DNA from: Anoxybacillus ayderensis
Lineage (GTDB): Bacteria > Bacillota > Bacilli > Bacillales > Anoxybacillaceae
NCBI RefSeq assembly: GCF_000833605.1
Contig: NZ_JXTG01000004.1
Span: 149,367-213,366, forward strand
Direction of reading: 5' to 3'
DNA length: 64,000 nucleotides
Each line of letters opens with the position of its first letter. Within the stretch, counting starts at the first letter, position 1. Of the stretch, positions 18,056-27,437 are shown piece by piece. The notes below the pieces were generated by a model. The model was not told where the DNA came from. It was given only the letters and a program-made list of their open reading frames with translations, and ran no database searches. A program made the position numbers and the translations under genes.

Positions 18056-19054
18056 ATGAAAAAGTTATTATTTATTTACGTTTTTTTGATCATTGCATTT
18101 ATTATTTATGTATATGATTACAATCTACAAATTTCCCACATTAATTCTTTTCATCAAGAGGTTCAAACACTTCAAGGAAAAATAGATGAAAAATACGTGA
18201 TGGTCACCTTTTTATCGGGAATTGATTATTGGAAAAACTGTTTAAAAGGGTTCGAAGATGCGGCACAGGCGTTAAACGTCTCGGTCGAATATCGAGGAGC
18301 AACGCAATATGATGTGAACGAACAAGTGACAGTGTTAGAACAAGTGATTGCTAGAAAACCAGCAGGTATCGCTATTTCAGCAATGGATCCTAACAAACTG
18401 ACGAAAACAATTAATAAAGCAGTCGAACAAGGAATCCCTGTTGTATTATTCGACTCCGATGCACTTGGAAGTAAAGCGTTTTCTTTTTTAGGAACAAATA
18501 ACTACAATGCCGGAGCAACAGCTGCACACAAGATGGCTGAACTGCTTGGGAGAAAAGGGAAAGTCGCTGTCATTACATTGCCAAACCAACTAAATCACCA
18601 GCAACGAACAAAAGGATTTATTGAAACGATGTACAAAGAATACCCCGGAATAGAAGTGGCGGTGGTAAAAGACGGAAAAGGAGATGCACTTGTTTCTAAG
18701 CAAGTAGCACTGGAAATATTGAAACAATACCCCGACCTTTCCGGAATCTTTGTTACCGAAGCAAATGGGGGAGTGGGGGTAGGGGAAGCGGTTTCCCTAC
18801 TCGCAAAGAAAACAAGAATTATTAGTTTCGACACAGACAAAAGAACGTTAGATATGGTTAAACAAGGCCTTATCGATGCAACGCTTGCTCAAGGCACATG
18901 GAATATGGGCTATTGGGCGCTACAATTTTTATTTCATCTTCACCATAAACTAACACCGTCGTTATCATCCGATTATCCGTTGATGCCTTCGTACGTCGAT
19001 ACGGGTATTACAGTTGTTACGAAAGAGAATGTCGATAGTTTTTATGCGAAATGA
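18056..19054 (+). CDS. araP: Membrane-anchored sugar-binding sensor protein AraP
   Basis: 332-residue periplasmic-binding-protein-like protein (RbsB/LacI fold) with an uncleaved-looking N-terminal membrane helix (LLFIYVFLIIAFIIYVYDYN) and no lipobox. The binding domain covers about residues 45-330. It lies first in a tight operon with a YesM-type kinase and an AraC-type regulator, the same trio described as araPST in G. stearothermophilus, where it senses arabinose outside the cell. Function is inferred from that order and from the AraR operators upstream. Ribosome site AGGAGG at 18042-18047. Confidence 0.85.
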   Translation: MKKLLFIYVFLIIAFIIYVYDYNLQISHINSFHQEVQTLQGKIDEKYVMVTFLSGIDYWKNCLKGFEDAAQALNVSVEYRGATQYDVNEQVTVLEQVIARKPAGIAISAMDPNKLTKTINKAVEQGIPVVLFDSDALGSKAFSFLGTNNYNAGATAAHKMAELLGRKGKVAVITLPNQLNHQQRTKGFIETMYKEYPGIEVAVVKDGKGDALVSKQVALEILKQYPDLSGIFVTEANGGVGVGEAVSLLAKKTRIISFDTDKRTLDMVKQGLIDATLAQGTWNMGYWALQFLFHLHHKLTPSLSSDYPLMPSYVDTGITVVTKENVDSFYAK

Positions 19055-19065
19055 AAGAGGGATTC

Positions 19066-20832
19066 ATGTTGAAAATGACCCAATATTTTCAGCTTAACAA
19101 TTTGCCGATTCGTTATAAATTAGTTTCACTTTTATTGTTAATTATGATTTTACCTTCGCTAGGATTAGGAATACTTACTAGTTGGGCGGTAGACCGAACG
19201 ATTGATAGGCAAATTAATCAAAACACACTTCAGCTGATTAACCAAGTGAACCGAACATTAGAGTTTTATTTAAATAATATGCAAAATATCACGTATTTGG
19301 TAGCTTTTAACCCAGAGGTAAAAAATTTTTTAACGGTTGGCGAAACGAATGACGAGTACCGTATTCGTCAATTTTTACGAGGCATTACTACGTTATATCC
19401 TGAAGTTGCCGGAATTCTTCTTGTCAACTATAAAGGAGAGTACATTAGCAACGAAATGTATGCTCGTTCGACGAAATCGCTTACAGACGAAACGTGGTAC
19501 AAAGAAGCAGTTCAAAATAAAGGTATTTTTAAAATCATTGGTCACCCTCATCAACGAAACGTAACGACGCACACGAATTATAAAAATAGCGAAGTAGTAT
19601 CAGCGGTACGCGCTATTTTAAATCCAGAAACACAAGAAGTCGAAGGTGTAGTATTAGTGGATTTAAAACTAAGGGTCATTGCGGAGGCAACAAAAAACGT
19701 TCGTTTAGGAAAATGGGGGTATTTGATGGTAATCGATCATCGGGGAGAAAATATTTATTCTCCTGCTCGCTCGCTAATTGGACAAATTCGAACAGAGTGG
19801 TTTAAAAAAGATTCTGGAACGTTCTCACATAACATCCACGGTCGGTATCTTCAGTTCATTTACCAACGTTCGCCATTTACAAACTGGACGACAATAGGGG
19901 TTTTTTCTAATCAAGAATCGGCTTTAGAGATTAAAGAAATCCGTTTTTACGTTACTTGCTTCGTCTTTTTTGTATGTTTTATCGGTCTTGGTGCTTCCTA
20001 CTACTTAGCCCGCTCATTATCAAGGCCGATTGGGCAGCTCATATCCTTTATGGAAAAAGCGGAGGCAGGAGATTTAACGAGCCGTTATCGAGAGAACCGT
20101 TCGGATGAGATAGGCATGTTAGGGAAGAGCTTTAATAAAATGCTTGACCAAATTCAGCGTTTTATTTCCCTAGTGGAATGGAAGGAACGCCAAAGATGGG
20201 AAGCAGAACTTCGCAGTTTACAAGAGCACATTAAGCCACATTTTCTTTATAACACGCTTGATACGATACACTGGATGGCACGAAAAAGAGGGGCTGATGA
20301 TGTCGCACAAGTCGTCGAATCGTTATCTAAACTATTTCGTATCGGGCTAAGCAAAGGGAAAGACATGATTCCTTTCTCTGAAGAAATGGAACATATTCAA
20401 AGCTATTTAAGCATTCAAAAAGTAAGGTATCAAGAGAAGCTAAATTACACGTTTGCTATTTCCCAAAGTGTTCACGATTTATATATAGTAAAGCTCATAC
20501 TACAGCCGATTGTGGAAAATGCTATTTATCATGGGATTAAGCAGAGAAGAGGATCTGGGCATATTTTCATTAGAGCAGAAGAAAAAGATGGAAAGTTAAT
20601 TATTAAAGTGCAAGACGATGGCATTGGAATGTCTCAAGAAGCATTGTCTTCGTTAAGGGAAAGTTTAACCGCTAATTTTACTGCTGGAGGAAAAAAAATA
20701 AAAGGTTATGGAATGATGAATGTACATGCAAGAATTCGATTAACATTTGGCGACGCTTATGGCTTAAAAGTAGAAAGCGAAGAAGGAAAGGGAACAACGG
20801 TAACAATCGTTCATCCTATCATAAGATGCTAG
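19066..20832 (+). CDS. araS: Sensor histidine kinase AraS (YesM family)
   Basis: About 588 residues. Order: TM1 (LVSLLLLIMILPSLGLGIL), extracellular cache-like domain (~45-295), TM2 (CFVFFVCFIGLGASYYLA), HAMP, His_kinase domain with phosphoacceptor in HIKPHFLYNTLD, and an ATPase domain with IVENAIYHGIK and GIGMS. It overlaps the regulator gene by a few bases and starts next to the araP stop; ATG 19066 follows GAGGGA, while ATG 19051 overlaps araP. Expected partner outside is AraP, inside is AraT. Confidence 0.88.
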   Translation: MLKMTQYFQLNNLPIRYKLVSLLLLIMILPSLGLGILTSWAVDRTIDRQINQNTLQLINQVNRTLEFYLNNMQNITYLVAFNPEVKNFLTVGETNDEYRIRQFLRGITTLYPEVAGILLVNYKGEYISNEMYARSTKSLTDETWYKEAVQNKGIFKIIGHPHQRNVTTHTNYKNSEVVSAVRAILNPETQEVEGVVLVDLKLRVIAEATKNVRLGKWGYLMVIDHRGENIYSPARSLIGQIRTEWFKKDSGTFSHNIHGRYLQFIYQRSPFTNWTTIGVFSNQESALEIKEIRFYVTCFVFFVCFIGLGASYYLARSLSRPIGQLISFMEKAEAGDLTSRYRENRSDEIGMLGKSFNKMLDQIQRFISLVEWKERQRWEAELRSLQEHIKPHFLYNTLDTIHWMARKRGADDVAQVVESLSKLFRIGLSKGKDMIPFSEEMEHIQSYLSIQKVRYQEKLNYTFAISQSVHDLYIVKLILQPIVENAIYHGIKQRRGSGHIFIRAEEKDGKLIIKVQDDGIGMSQEALSSLRESLTANFTAGGKKIKGYGMMNVHARIRLTFGDAYGLKVESEEGKGTTVTIVHPIIRC

Positions 20833-20843
20833 GGGGGAGAAAT

Positions 20844-22073
20844 GTGCGAACATGGAAAGTATTGATTGCCGATGACGAGGCGATTATTCGTGAGGGGATT
20901 AGAGAAGCGATTGATTGGAACGAGTTCCAAATGGAAGTAGTAGCGGAAGCGGAAGATGGAGAAGAAGCGATGGAATTAGCGTTACGCCATCAAATTGATA
21001 TTCTATTTGTTGATTTGACTATGCCTATTATGGACGGAATTTCTTTAATGAAACAAATAAGAAAAAATCTTTCAAAATGCAGGATTGTTGTCGTCACCGG
21101 ACATGACGAATTTGCTTATGCTCAAGAAGCGATTCGTTTACAAGTCGACGATTATATTTTAAAGCCAACGAATCCTTCTCATTTGCGTGAAGTGGCGAAA
21201 AAAATTCAACAGCAACTAACAAAGGAATTGCAACAATCGGAATATGTTACGTTATTGTCAAAACAAGTGCAAAAAAATTTTCAGCTCATCCGTCAGCAAT
21301 TTTGTTTAGAATGGATTCATGGTCGATTGAAAGAAATCGAAATCTTTGCCCAATTGCAGTTTTTCAAGCTCCCCTCCACCTGTCCTGTACAACTGGCGGT
21401 GATTTACTGGCAAGAGTTTTTCAGCACCAAACTACTAATGAGTGAAAAGGAGAAACAATTGTTCTTTTTTGCTATTGAAAATATCGCTTCGGAGTTGTTA
21501 GAGGGAAAAAGAAAAGTGGTTTTTCGCGATACGGTAGGCTTTATTGTGGTATGTTTATGGGATTGGGCCGATGAAGAACTATTTCGCACAATTGAGAAAA
21601 CGATAAAGCAGTATTTAAACATACAAGCCAATATATACGCTGCAGAGGTGGAAGGAGAACTCACGAAAGTAGCAGACGCATATGAAATCTGCAAAAAGAG
21701 GGCGTATAGCGCAACGAATATTTCGCCAATCGTGCGACGAGCAAAACAATATGTACAAGAACATTTTTCCGATCAAACACTTACATTAGAATCCGTTGCT
21801 CAATCACTAAACGTTTCGCCTGTATATTTGAGCCGCATTATGAAACAAGAACTAGGGATATCGTTTGTCAATTTTTTAACGGAAGTACGAATTAAAAAGG
21901 CGATTCAATTGTTGGTCTCGACACAGCTAACCATTCATGAAATTTCTGAACGAGTAGGGTATGATACACAACACTATTTCAGTACGGCGTTTAAAAAAGT
22001 AGTAGGTGTGTCTCCAAATCAATATCGCAAAGGAGCGTTTTTATTTAAGGAAGTTCGGGAAGTTTTATTATAA
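20844..22073 (+). CDS. araT: AraC-type response regulator AraT (YesN family)
   Basis: 409 residues. N-terminal receiver with acidic pocket DDEA and phosphoacceptor Asp in ILFVDLTMP, conserved Lys in YILKPTN; a middle linker domain; and a C-terminal AraC-type double HTH (LTLESVAQSLNVSPVYLSRI, trimmed, and YDTQHYFSTAFKK). In Geobacillus the homologue activates the arabinose importer genes, which follow here directly. Start chosen as GTG 20844 behind AGGGGGGAG; ATG 20826 overlaps araS. Confidence 0.88.
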   Translation: MRTWKVLIADDEAIIREGIREAIDWNEFQMEVVAEAEDGEEAMELALRHQIDILFVDLTMPIMDGISLMKQIRKNLSKCRIVVVTGHDEFAYAQEAIRLQVDDYILKPTNPSHLREVAKKIQQQLTKELQQSEYVTLLSKQVQKNFQLIRQQFCLEWIHGRLKEIEIFAQLQFFKLPSTCPVQLAVIYWQEFFSTKLLMSEKEKQLFFFAIENIASELLEGKRKVVFRDTVGFIVVCLWDWADEELFRTIEKTIKQYLNIQANIYAAEVEGELTKVADAYEICKKRAYSATNISPIVRRAKQYVQEHFSDQTLTLESVAQSLNVSPVYLSRIMKQELGISFVNFLTEVRIKKAIQLLVSTQLTIHEISERVGYDTQHYFSTAFKKVVGVSPNQYRKGAFLFKEVREVLL

Positions 22074-22089
22074 ATTGGTACGTACAAAA
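22074..22089. promoter_or_regulatory. AraR operator 3, in front of the araT terminator
   Basis: ATTGGTACGTACAAAA, centre 22081.5, lies between the araT stop codon and the terminator hairpin, about 80-110 bases upstream of the araE promoter region. Confidence 0.75.
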
Positions 22090-22090
22090 A

Positions 22091-22117
22091 GAGGGTACCC
22101 ACACACCCTCTTTTTTT
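22091..22117 (+). terminator. Rho-independent terminator of araPST
   Basis: GAGGGT 22091-22096 pairs with ACCCTC 22105-22110, followed by T7. Confidence 0.88.
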
Positions 22118-22132
22118 GAAAACGCTTTACCA
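22117..22132. promoter_or_regulatory. Candidate cre site upstream of araE
   Basis: TGAAAACGCTTTACCA shares the left half and CG core of the CcpA site consensus TGWAANCGNTNWCA, but the final CA is shifted by two bases. It lies ahead of the importer promoter, where catabolite repression would be expected. Confidence 0.4.
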
Positions 22133-22159
22133 AAGTTAAATTTTTATAAAAAAAGTCTG

Positions 22160-22197
22160 TTGATTGAAAAGACTGAAAATTTTATAGGTGTTATATT
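22160..22197 (+). promoter_or_regulatory. Candidate promoter of araEGH
   Basis: Two overlapping options exist: TTGATT 22160-22165 with TATAGG 22183-22188 (17-base spacer), or TATATT 22192-22197 with a poor -35, as expected for an activator-dependent promoter. Imperfect repeats AAAAGTCTG (22151) and AAAAGACTG (22167) lie just upstream. Confidence 0.4.
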
Positions 22198-22238
22198 CTA
22201 GTTGAATCACACGAATCATTAAAGGGGGAGAAAAGAAG

Positions 22239-23315
22239 ATGAAGAAGTTTTTCACAACATTGATTTTGCTTGTATTTGTATTTGCATTAGCCGCGTGTAG
22301 CGGAAAGGAAACAGGAGGAAAAGGGGATGCTGGATTTGTTGGAATATCAATGCCAACAAAGTCTTCTGAACGTTGGATTAACGATGGGGAAAACATGGTA
22401 AAAGAGTTTGAAAAGCTCGGCTATAAAACGGATTTGCAGTATGCTGAAGACGTTGTTGAAAACCAAGTATCACAAATTGAAAACATGATTACAAAAGGAG
22501 TTAACGTATTAGTTATTGCGCCAATTGACGGGGAAGCGCTTACGGATGTATTAGAAAAAGCGCATAAACAAGGCATTAAAGTCATTTCTTACGATCGTCT
22601 TATTAAAAACAGCAAATACGTCGATTACTACGCTACGTTTGATAACTTCAAAGTAGGAGTGCTTCAAGGCTCATATATCGAACAAAAGCTTGGTCTAAAA
22701 GATGGAAAAGGTCCATTCAACATCGAATTGTTCGCAGGTTCGCCTGATGATAACAATGCGTATTTCTTTTTCGATGGGGCGATGTCTGTATTGAAGCCAT
22801 ATATTGATTCTGGAAAATTAGTCGTTCGAAGCGGACAAACTGAATTTGATCAAGTAGCTACGTTGCGTTGGGATGGAGCAACGGCTCAAGCACGCATGGA
22901 TAACTTATTAAGCGCTCATTACACAAATGCAAAAGTAGATGCAGTATTATCTCCTTACGACGGAATTAGTATCGGCATTATTTCATCATTAAAAGGAGTT
23001 GGCTATGGCTCAGGAAAACCGATGCCAGTAATTACAGGTCAAGATGCTGAATTGGCGTCTGTAAAATCTATTATCGCGGGAGAACAAACACAAACAGTAT
23101 TTAAAGATACGCGGGAATTAGCGAAAAAAGCAGTGGAAATGGCTGACGCTGTTTTAAAAGGAGAAAAACCGAAAGTAAATGACACGAAAACATATAATAA
23201 CGGGGTAAAAGTCGTACCATCTTATTTATTGGAGCCGGTTTCTGTAGACATTTCTAACTACGAAAAAGTGTTAGTAGATAGCGGATATTACACAAAAGAC
23301 CAGTTAACTAAGTAA
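22239..23315 (+). CDS. araE: Arabinose ABC transporter, sugar-binding lipoprotein
   Basis: 358-residue CUT2-type substrate-binding lipoprotein. The signal peptide ends in the lipobox LAAC (Cys20), followed by a Gly/Lys-rich linker and an RbsB/XylF-like fold ([20 protein letters not shown]). It is the first gene of a binding protein-ATPase-permease set behind araT; the same order is called araEGH in G. stearothermophilus. This araE is unrelated to the B. subtilis AraE symporter. Ribosome site AAAGGGGGAG. Confidence 0.85.
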   Translation: MKKFFTTLILLVFVFALAACSGKETGGKGDAGFVGISMPTKSSERWINDGENMVKEFEKLGYKTDLQYAEDVVENQVSQIENMITKGVNVLVIAPIDGEALTDVLEKAHKQGIKVISYDRLIKNSKYVDYYATFDNFKVGVLQGSYIEQKLGLKDGKGPFNIELFAGSPDDNNAYFFFDGAMSVLKPYIDSGKLVVRSGQTEFDQVATLRWDGATAQARMDNLLSAHYTNAKVDAVLSPYDGISIGIISSLKGVGYGSGKPMPVITGQDAELASVKSIIAGEQTQTVFKDTRELAKKAVEMADAVLKGEKPKVNDTKTYNNGVKVVPSYLLEPVSVDISNYEKVLVDSGYYTKDQLTK

Positions 23316-23323
23316 TCAGGGTG

Positions 23324-23365
23324 AAATGATATAGTGATAGTCCAAGAGCTATCACTATATCATTT
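23324..23365 (+). terminator. Long hairpin between binding-protein and ATPase genes
   Basis: AAATGATATAGTGATAG (23324-23340) pairs perfectly over 17 bp with 23349-23365 around an 8-base loop. The following ATTTCAC is only weakly T-rich, so partial termination or 3' protection of araE mRNA is more likely than a full stop. Confidence 0.8.
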
Positions 23366-23391
23366 ATTTCACAATAGGGAAGTGGTGAGCA

Positions 23392-24927
23392 ATGTCACAA
23401 TTCATATTAGAGATGCGTGGAATTACAAAAGAATTTCCAGGGGTAAAAGCGCTTGAAAATGTAAATTTGCAAGTGAAAGAAGGAGAAATTCATGCGCTTT
23501 GCGGGGAAAACGGTGCAGGAAAATCGACGCTAATGAAAGTGTTGAGCGGTGTCTATCCTTACGGCACGTATAGTGGTGACATTTTATTTAAAGGGGAAGT
23601 ATGTAAATTTAAAGATATTAAACAAAGTGAGGAGTTAGGGATTGTCATTATTCATCAAGAATTGGCTCTTATTCCTTATTTATCGATTGCGGAAAACATT
23701 TTTCTTGGCAACGAACGAGCGAAACGAGGAGTTATTAATTGGAATGAAACGATTGTTAAAACGAAAGAGTTATTGAAAAAAGTTGGATTAAATGAGTCGC
23801 CGCATACATTGGTTGGAAATCTAGGGGTCGGGAAACAACAGCTAGTCGAAATTGCAAAGGCATTATCAAAAGAAGTAAAATTATTGATTTTGGATGAACC
23901 AACTGCTGCTTTAAATGAGGACGATAGTGAAAATTTGCTGCGGTTATTATTAGAATTTAAGAAGCAGGGCATGACCGCGATTATTATTTCTCATAAACTG
24001 AGCGAGATATCGAAAGTCGCTGATTCAATCACGATTTTACGAGATGGAAAAACGATTGAAACGCTAGATATGAGAAAAGACCACGTGACAGAAGATCGAA
24101 TCATCAAGGGGATGGTAGGACGAGATTTAACGAATCGTTATCCGAAACGAGAATCGAACATTGGCGAAGTAATATTTGAAGTGAGAAATTGGAACGTTTA
24201 TCATCCTCTTCATAATGAACGAAAAGTCATTGATGACGTCAATTTTTATATTCGGAAAGGAGAAATTGTCGGAATTGCCGGCTTGATGGGAGCAGGACGA
24301 ACCGAACTCGCTATGAGCATTTTTGGGAAATCGTATGGAAAAAAAATTAGCGGACAAATTTTTAAAAATGGATACGAAATTGATGTCAGCGACGTGAGCA
24401 AAGCGATTGAAAACGGAATTGCCTATGTAACAGAAGATCGCAAAGGAAATGGATTAATTTTAATGGACGATATTCGCAAAAATATTACGTTATCGCGGTT
24501 AAATAAAGTAGCGAAAAGATTCGTTGTAGATGAAAATCAAGAAATTATAGAGTCGGAGAAATATCGTGAGCGATTGAAAATAAAAACGCCTAGCGTGTTT
24601 CAGAAAACGGAAAAGCTAAGTGGCGGAAACCAGCAGAAAGTAGTATTAAGTAAGTGGATTTTTGCTCAACCAGATATTCTTATTCTAGATGAACCAACAC
24701 GCGGAATAGATGTTGGAGCAAAATATGAAATTTACACAATTATTAACCAGTTAGCACAAGATGGGAAAGGGATTTTACTGATCTCTTCTGAGTTGCCAGA
24801 AATTTTAGGGATGTGTGATCGGATTTACGTGATGTGCGAAGGACGGATAACAGGCGAGTTGAACAGAGATGAGGCAACGCAAGAAAACTTGATGAAACTA
24901 ATGACAAAAATAGAACTTAGGGGGTAA
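23392..24927 (+). CDS. araG: Arabinose ABC transporter, ATP-binding protein
   Basis: 511-residue double ABC ATPase of the CUT2 (RbsA/XylG) type. The first half has a normal Walker A (GENGAGKST), signature region and Walker B ([11 protein letters not shown]). The second half has the degenerate Walker [11 protein letters not shown] typical of the family, signature LSGGNQQKV and Walker [13 protein letters not shown]. It energises the araE/araH importer at the inner face of the membrane. araH follows after 5 bases. Confidence 0.92.
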   Translation: MSQFILEMRGITKEFPGVKALENVNLQVKEGEIHALCGENGAGKSTLMKVLSGVYPYGTYSGDILFKGEVCKFKDIKQSEELGIVIIHQELALIPYLSIAENIFLGNERAKRGVINWNETIVKTKELLKKVGLNESPHTLVGNLGVGKQQLVEIAKALSKEVKLLILDEPTAALNEDDSENLLRLLLEFKKQGMTAIIISHKLSEISKVADSITILRDGKTIETLDMRKDHVTEDRIIKGMVGRDLTNRYPKRESNIGEVIFEVRNWNVYHPLHNERKVIDDVNFYIRKGEIVGIAGLMGAGRTELAMSIFGKSYGKKISGQIFKNGYEIDVSDVSKAIENGIAYVTEDRKGNGLILMDDIRKNITLSRLNKVAKRFVVDENQEIIESEKYRERLKIKTPSVFQKTEKLSGGNQQKVVLSKWIFAQPDILILDEPTRGIDVGAKYEIYTIINQLAQDGKGILLISSELPEILGMCDRIYVMCEGRITGELNRDEATQENLMKLMTKIELRG

Positions 24928-24932
24928 CACAA

Positions 24933-26153
24933 ATGCAAATACCGACACAAAAAACAATGACACGCCATCCGGAACCAAGCGAACCAAAGATTCAGCCGTT
25001 TGCTCAAATGATTAAAAACAATATTCGGAGCTACAGTATGGTTGTTGCACTTGTGTTAATTATGTTGCTATTTCAACTTTTGACAGACGGAATTTTATTA
25101 AGACCCTTAAACGTAACGAACTTAATTTTGCAAAATAGCTACATTTTAGTATTAGCAATCGGTATGATGCTTGTTATTATTACGGGGCACATCGATTTAT
25201 CGGTAGGATCAGTAGCAGCGTTTGTCGGTGCACTAGCAGGTATCTTAATGGTGCAACATCATGTCCCGATGATTGTTACAGTGGTGCTTTCTCTTTTGTT
25301 AGGTGCATTGATTGGCGCATGGCAAGGATTTTGGATCGCTTATGTAAAAATACCAGCTTTCATTGTTACATTAGCCAGTATGTTATTGTTTAGAGGGCTT
25401 ACGATGGTTGTCTTAAAAGGACAATCGATTGCCCCATTCCCAAAATCGTTTCAAAACATTAGTTCAGGGTTTCTGCCAGATGTGTTTCACGGAAAGAATA
25501 TCCATTTGCTAACACTTATCATCGGAGGGCTTTTATCTATCTTGTTTATCTGGTTAGAAATTAAAAAAAGAAACAATGCTAAAACGTACGGATTTGACGT
25601 AATCCCTGCAGCAATGTTCATAGGTAAGTTAATTAGTATTGTCGTTGTGATTACTGTCTTCTCTTATGTTCTCGCGACATATGAAGGAATCCCGAATATT
25701 TTAATCATTCTTGCGACACTTATTGTTGCCTATTCGTTTGTCGCTAATAAGACGATTGTTGGTCGGCATATATATGCAATTGGAGGAAATGAAAAAGCGG
25801 CACAACTATCAGGGGTGAAAACGAAAAGGGTCACATTTTGGGTATTTGTGAACATGGGAGTTTTAGCCGCACTTTCAGGATTGATTTTTGCAGCGCGTTT
25901 AAATGCAGCGACACCAAAAGCAGGAAACCTATTTGAACTCGACGCCATTGCTGCTTGCTTTATTGGAGGCGCTTCTGCGTATGGTGGCATTGGGACAGTA
26001 AGTGGTGCGATTATCGGTGGTCTTGTCATGGGGGTCATGAACAACGGGATGTCGTTGCTTGGATTAGGCATTGATTGGCAACAGGCGATTAAAGGTTTGG
26101 TGTTACTTGCGGCTGTTGCGTTTGATATTTATAACAAAAACAAAGCGTCTTAA
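24933..26153 (+). CDS. araH: Arabinose ABC transporter, permease
   Basis: 406-residue CUT2 permease with about 10 or more hydrophobic helices and the family segment GHIDLSVGSVAAFVG (residues ~90) and GGxxxxGG-type C-terminal stretch (IGGASAYGGIGTVSGAIIGG, trimmed). Its length resembles XylH rather than the shorter RbsC. It completes the importer with araE and araG. The start ATG lies just after AGGGGGT of the araG end. Confidence 0.9.
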   Translation: MQIPTQKTMTRHPEPSEPKIQPFAQMIKNNIRSYSMVVALVLIMLLFQLLTDGILLRPLNVTNLILQNSYILVLAIGMMLVIITGHIDLSVGSVAAFVGALAGILMVQHHVPMIVTVVLSLLLGALIGAWQGFWIAYVKIPAFIVTLASMLLFRGLTMVVLKGQSIAPFPKSFQNISSGFLPDVFHGKNIHLLTLIIGGLLSILFIWLEIKKRNNAKTYGFDVIPAAMFIGKLISIVVVITVFSYVLATYEGIPNILIILATLIVAYSFVANKTIVGRHIYAIGGNEKAAQLSGVKTKRVTFWVFVNMGVLAALSGLIFAARLNAATPKAGNLFELDAIAACFIGGASAYGGIGTVSGAIIGGLVMGVMNNGMSLLGLGIDWQQAIKGLVLLAAVAFDIYNKNKAS

Positions 26154-26154
26154 G

Positions 26155-26183
26155 GCCAAGATGGTTTCATCTTGGCTATTCTT
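26155..26183 (+). terminator. Rho-independent terminator of araEGH
   Basis: GCCAAGATG 26155-26163 pairs perfectly with CATCTTGGC 26168-26176 around GTTT, followed by a T-rich run. Confidence 0.9.
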
Positions 26184-26190
26184 TTCTGAA

Positions 26191-26220
26191 TATATACGGA
26201 CAAATAAAAATTGGTATAAT
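26191..26220 (+). promoter_or_regulatory. Possible araR promoter
   Basis: A perfect TATAAT lies at 26215-26220. The -35 region (TATATA 26191-26196) is weak. The neighbouring TACGGACAAAT is a degenerate AraR half-site, so autoregulation is possible. Confidence 0.4.
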
Positions 26221-26254
26221 GGATGTGTAGATTATTCAACATGGGGTGAACGTT

Positions 26255-27343
26255 ATGAAAGAAAAAAATGTGCCAAAATACTTGCAACTGAAACGAGAAA
26301 TTTTATCTTGGATTCAATCAGGGAAGTTAAGCCCTAACGAAAAAATACCAACAGAACATGAAATTGCAAACCAATTTCAGTTAAGTCGCCATACAGTTAG
26401 ACAAGCGTTAGGTGAGTTAGAAAATGAAGGTTGGCTATATAAAATCCAAGGAAGCGGAACATTTGTTTCTAAGCCAAAGCTAGCCAGCAAACAAGAAGTA
26501 AAAACAGTAGCGATTTTAACAACATATATTTCCGATTATATCTTCCCGCATATTGTCCGTGGAGCAGAAGAAACGTTGCGCAAAAAAGGATACCGACTAT
26601 TGTTGGCTAGTACCGATAACGATAAAACGAAAGAGCGTGACCATTTAGAGGCGATGATTCAACAGCCGTTAAGTGGGCTTATCATCGAACCGACAAAAAG
26701 CGCTCAAGGCAATCCTAATCTTTCGTATTACTTAACACTCAATAATTTACATATTCCATACGTTATGATTAACGAACGTTATTTAGAAATGAGTTGTCCG
26801 TCCATCAAAATGGATGATGAAAGAGGTGGCTATTTGCTTACGGATCATTTAATACAGCTAGGTCATCGGCGGATTGCCGGCTTTTTTAAAACCGATGATT
26901 TGCAAGGGGTTAACAGGTTAAAAGGATTTATTCGCGCTCACCAAGAACATGGCGTTTCGTTATCATCCAACCATCTCGTATCCTATACAACGGAAGAAAA
27001 AAATACAAAACCTTTAGAACTCGCGCATTCTTTTTTGCAACAGCCACAAGAGGAACGAGTGACAGCAATTGTTTGCTATAACGATGAATTAGCCATTAAA
27101 TTGTTGGATGTCATTCGACAGCAAGGATTGAGCGTACCGGATGATATTTCGATCGTCGGTTTCGATGATTCTACATTTGCTACAGCTACAGAGGTGAAAT
27201 TGACAACGATCCGTCATCCAAAAGCGGAAATGGGGATAAAAGCGGCGGAAATGTTAGTTCGAATGATTGAGCAAAACGATGAAATACAAGATATTATTTA
27301 TCAACCTGAACTAATTGTTAGAGAATCAACAAAGAAAATATAA
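26255..27343 (+). CDS. araR: Arabinose repressor AraR
   Basis: 362-residue chimeric repressor: an N-terminal GntR-type winged helix (residues ~1-70, KIPTEHEIANQFQLSRHTVRQ, trimmed at ends) fused to a LacI/RbsB-like effector domain (~75-360, IKMDDERGGYLLTDHLIQLG region, VPDDISIVGFDD). This fusion and its length are typical of Bacillus AraR, which leaves DNA on binding arabinose. GGGGTG precedes ATG 26255 by 6 bases; GTG 26246 is less likely. Operators of the AraR type flank the gene. Confidence 0.95.
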   Translation: MKEKNVPKYLQLKREILSWIQSGKLSPNEKIPTEHEIANQFQLSRHTVRQALGELENEGWLYKIQGSGTFVSKPKLASKQEVKTVAILTTYISDYIFPHIVRGAEETLRKKGYRLLLASTDNDKTKERDHLEAMIQQPLSGLIIEPTKSAQGNPNLSYYLTLNNLHIPYVMINERYLEMSCPSIKMDDERGGYLLTDHLIQLGHRRIAGFFKTDDLQGVNRLKGFIRAHQEHGVSLSSNHLVSYTTEEKNTKPLELAHSFLQQPQEERVTAIVCYNDELAIKLLDVIRQQGLSVPDDISIVGFDDSTFATATEVKLTTIRHPKAEMGIKAAEMLVRMIEQNDEIQDIIYQPELIVRESTKKI

Positions 27344-27344
27344 A

Positions 27345-27360
27345 AAATGTTCGAACAAAA
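27345..27360. promoter_or_regulatory. AraR operator 4 (araDBA upstream site)
   Basis: AAATGTTCGAACAAAA is a palindrome TGTTC/GAACA centred at 27352.5, directly behind the araR stop and 34 bp upstream of operator 5. Confidence 0.8.
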
Positions 27361-27372
27361 TTAAAAAAGCTA

Positions 27373-27401
27373 TAGAAAAATTGTACGTACAAAATTATAA
27401 T
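27373..27401 (+). promoter_or_regulatory. Promoter of araDBA
   Basis: TAGAAA 27373-27378 and a perfect TATAAT 27396-27401 have a 17-base spacer that is filled by AraR operator 5. Confidence 0.7.
27379..27394. promoter_or_regulatory. AraR operator 5 (between -35 and -10 of araDBA)
   Basis: AATTGTACGTACAAAA is a perfect TTGTAC/GTACAA palindrome centred at 27386.5, the best operator of the set. Its place inside the promoter predicts direct steric repression. Confidence 0.9.
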
Positions 27402-27437
27402 AGAGGTGAAGAGATTTTTATATAGGGAGTGGAGGAG

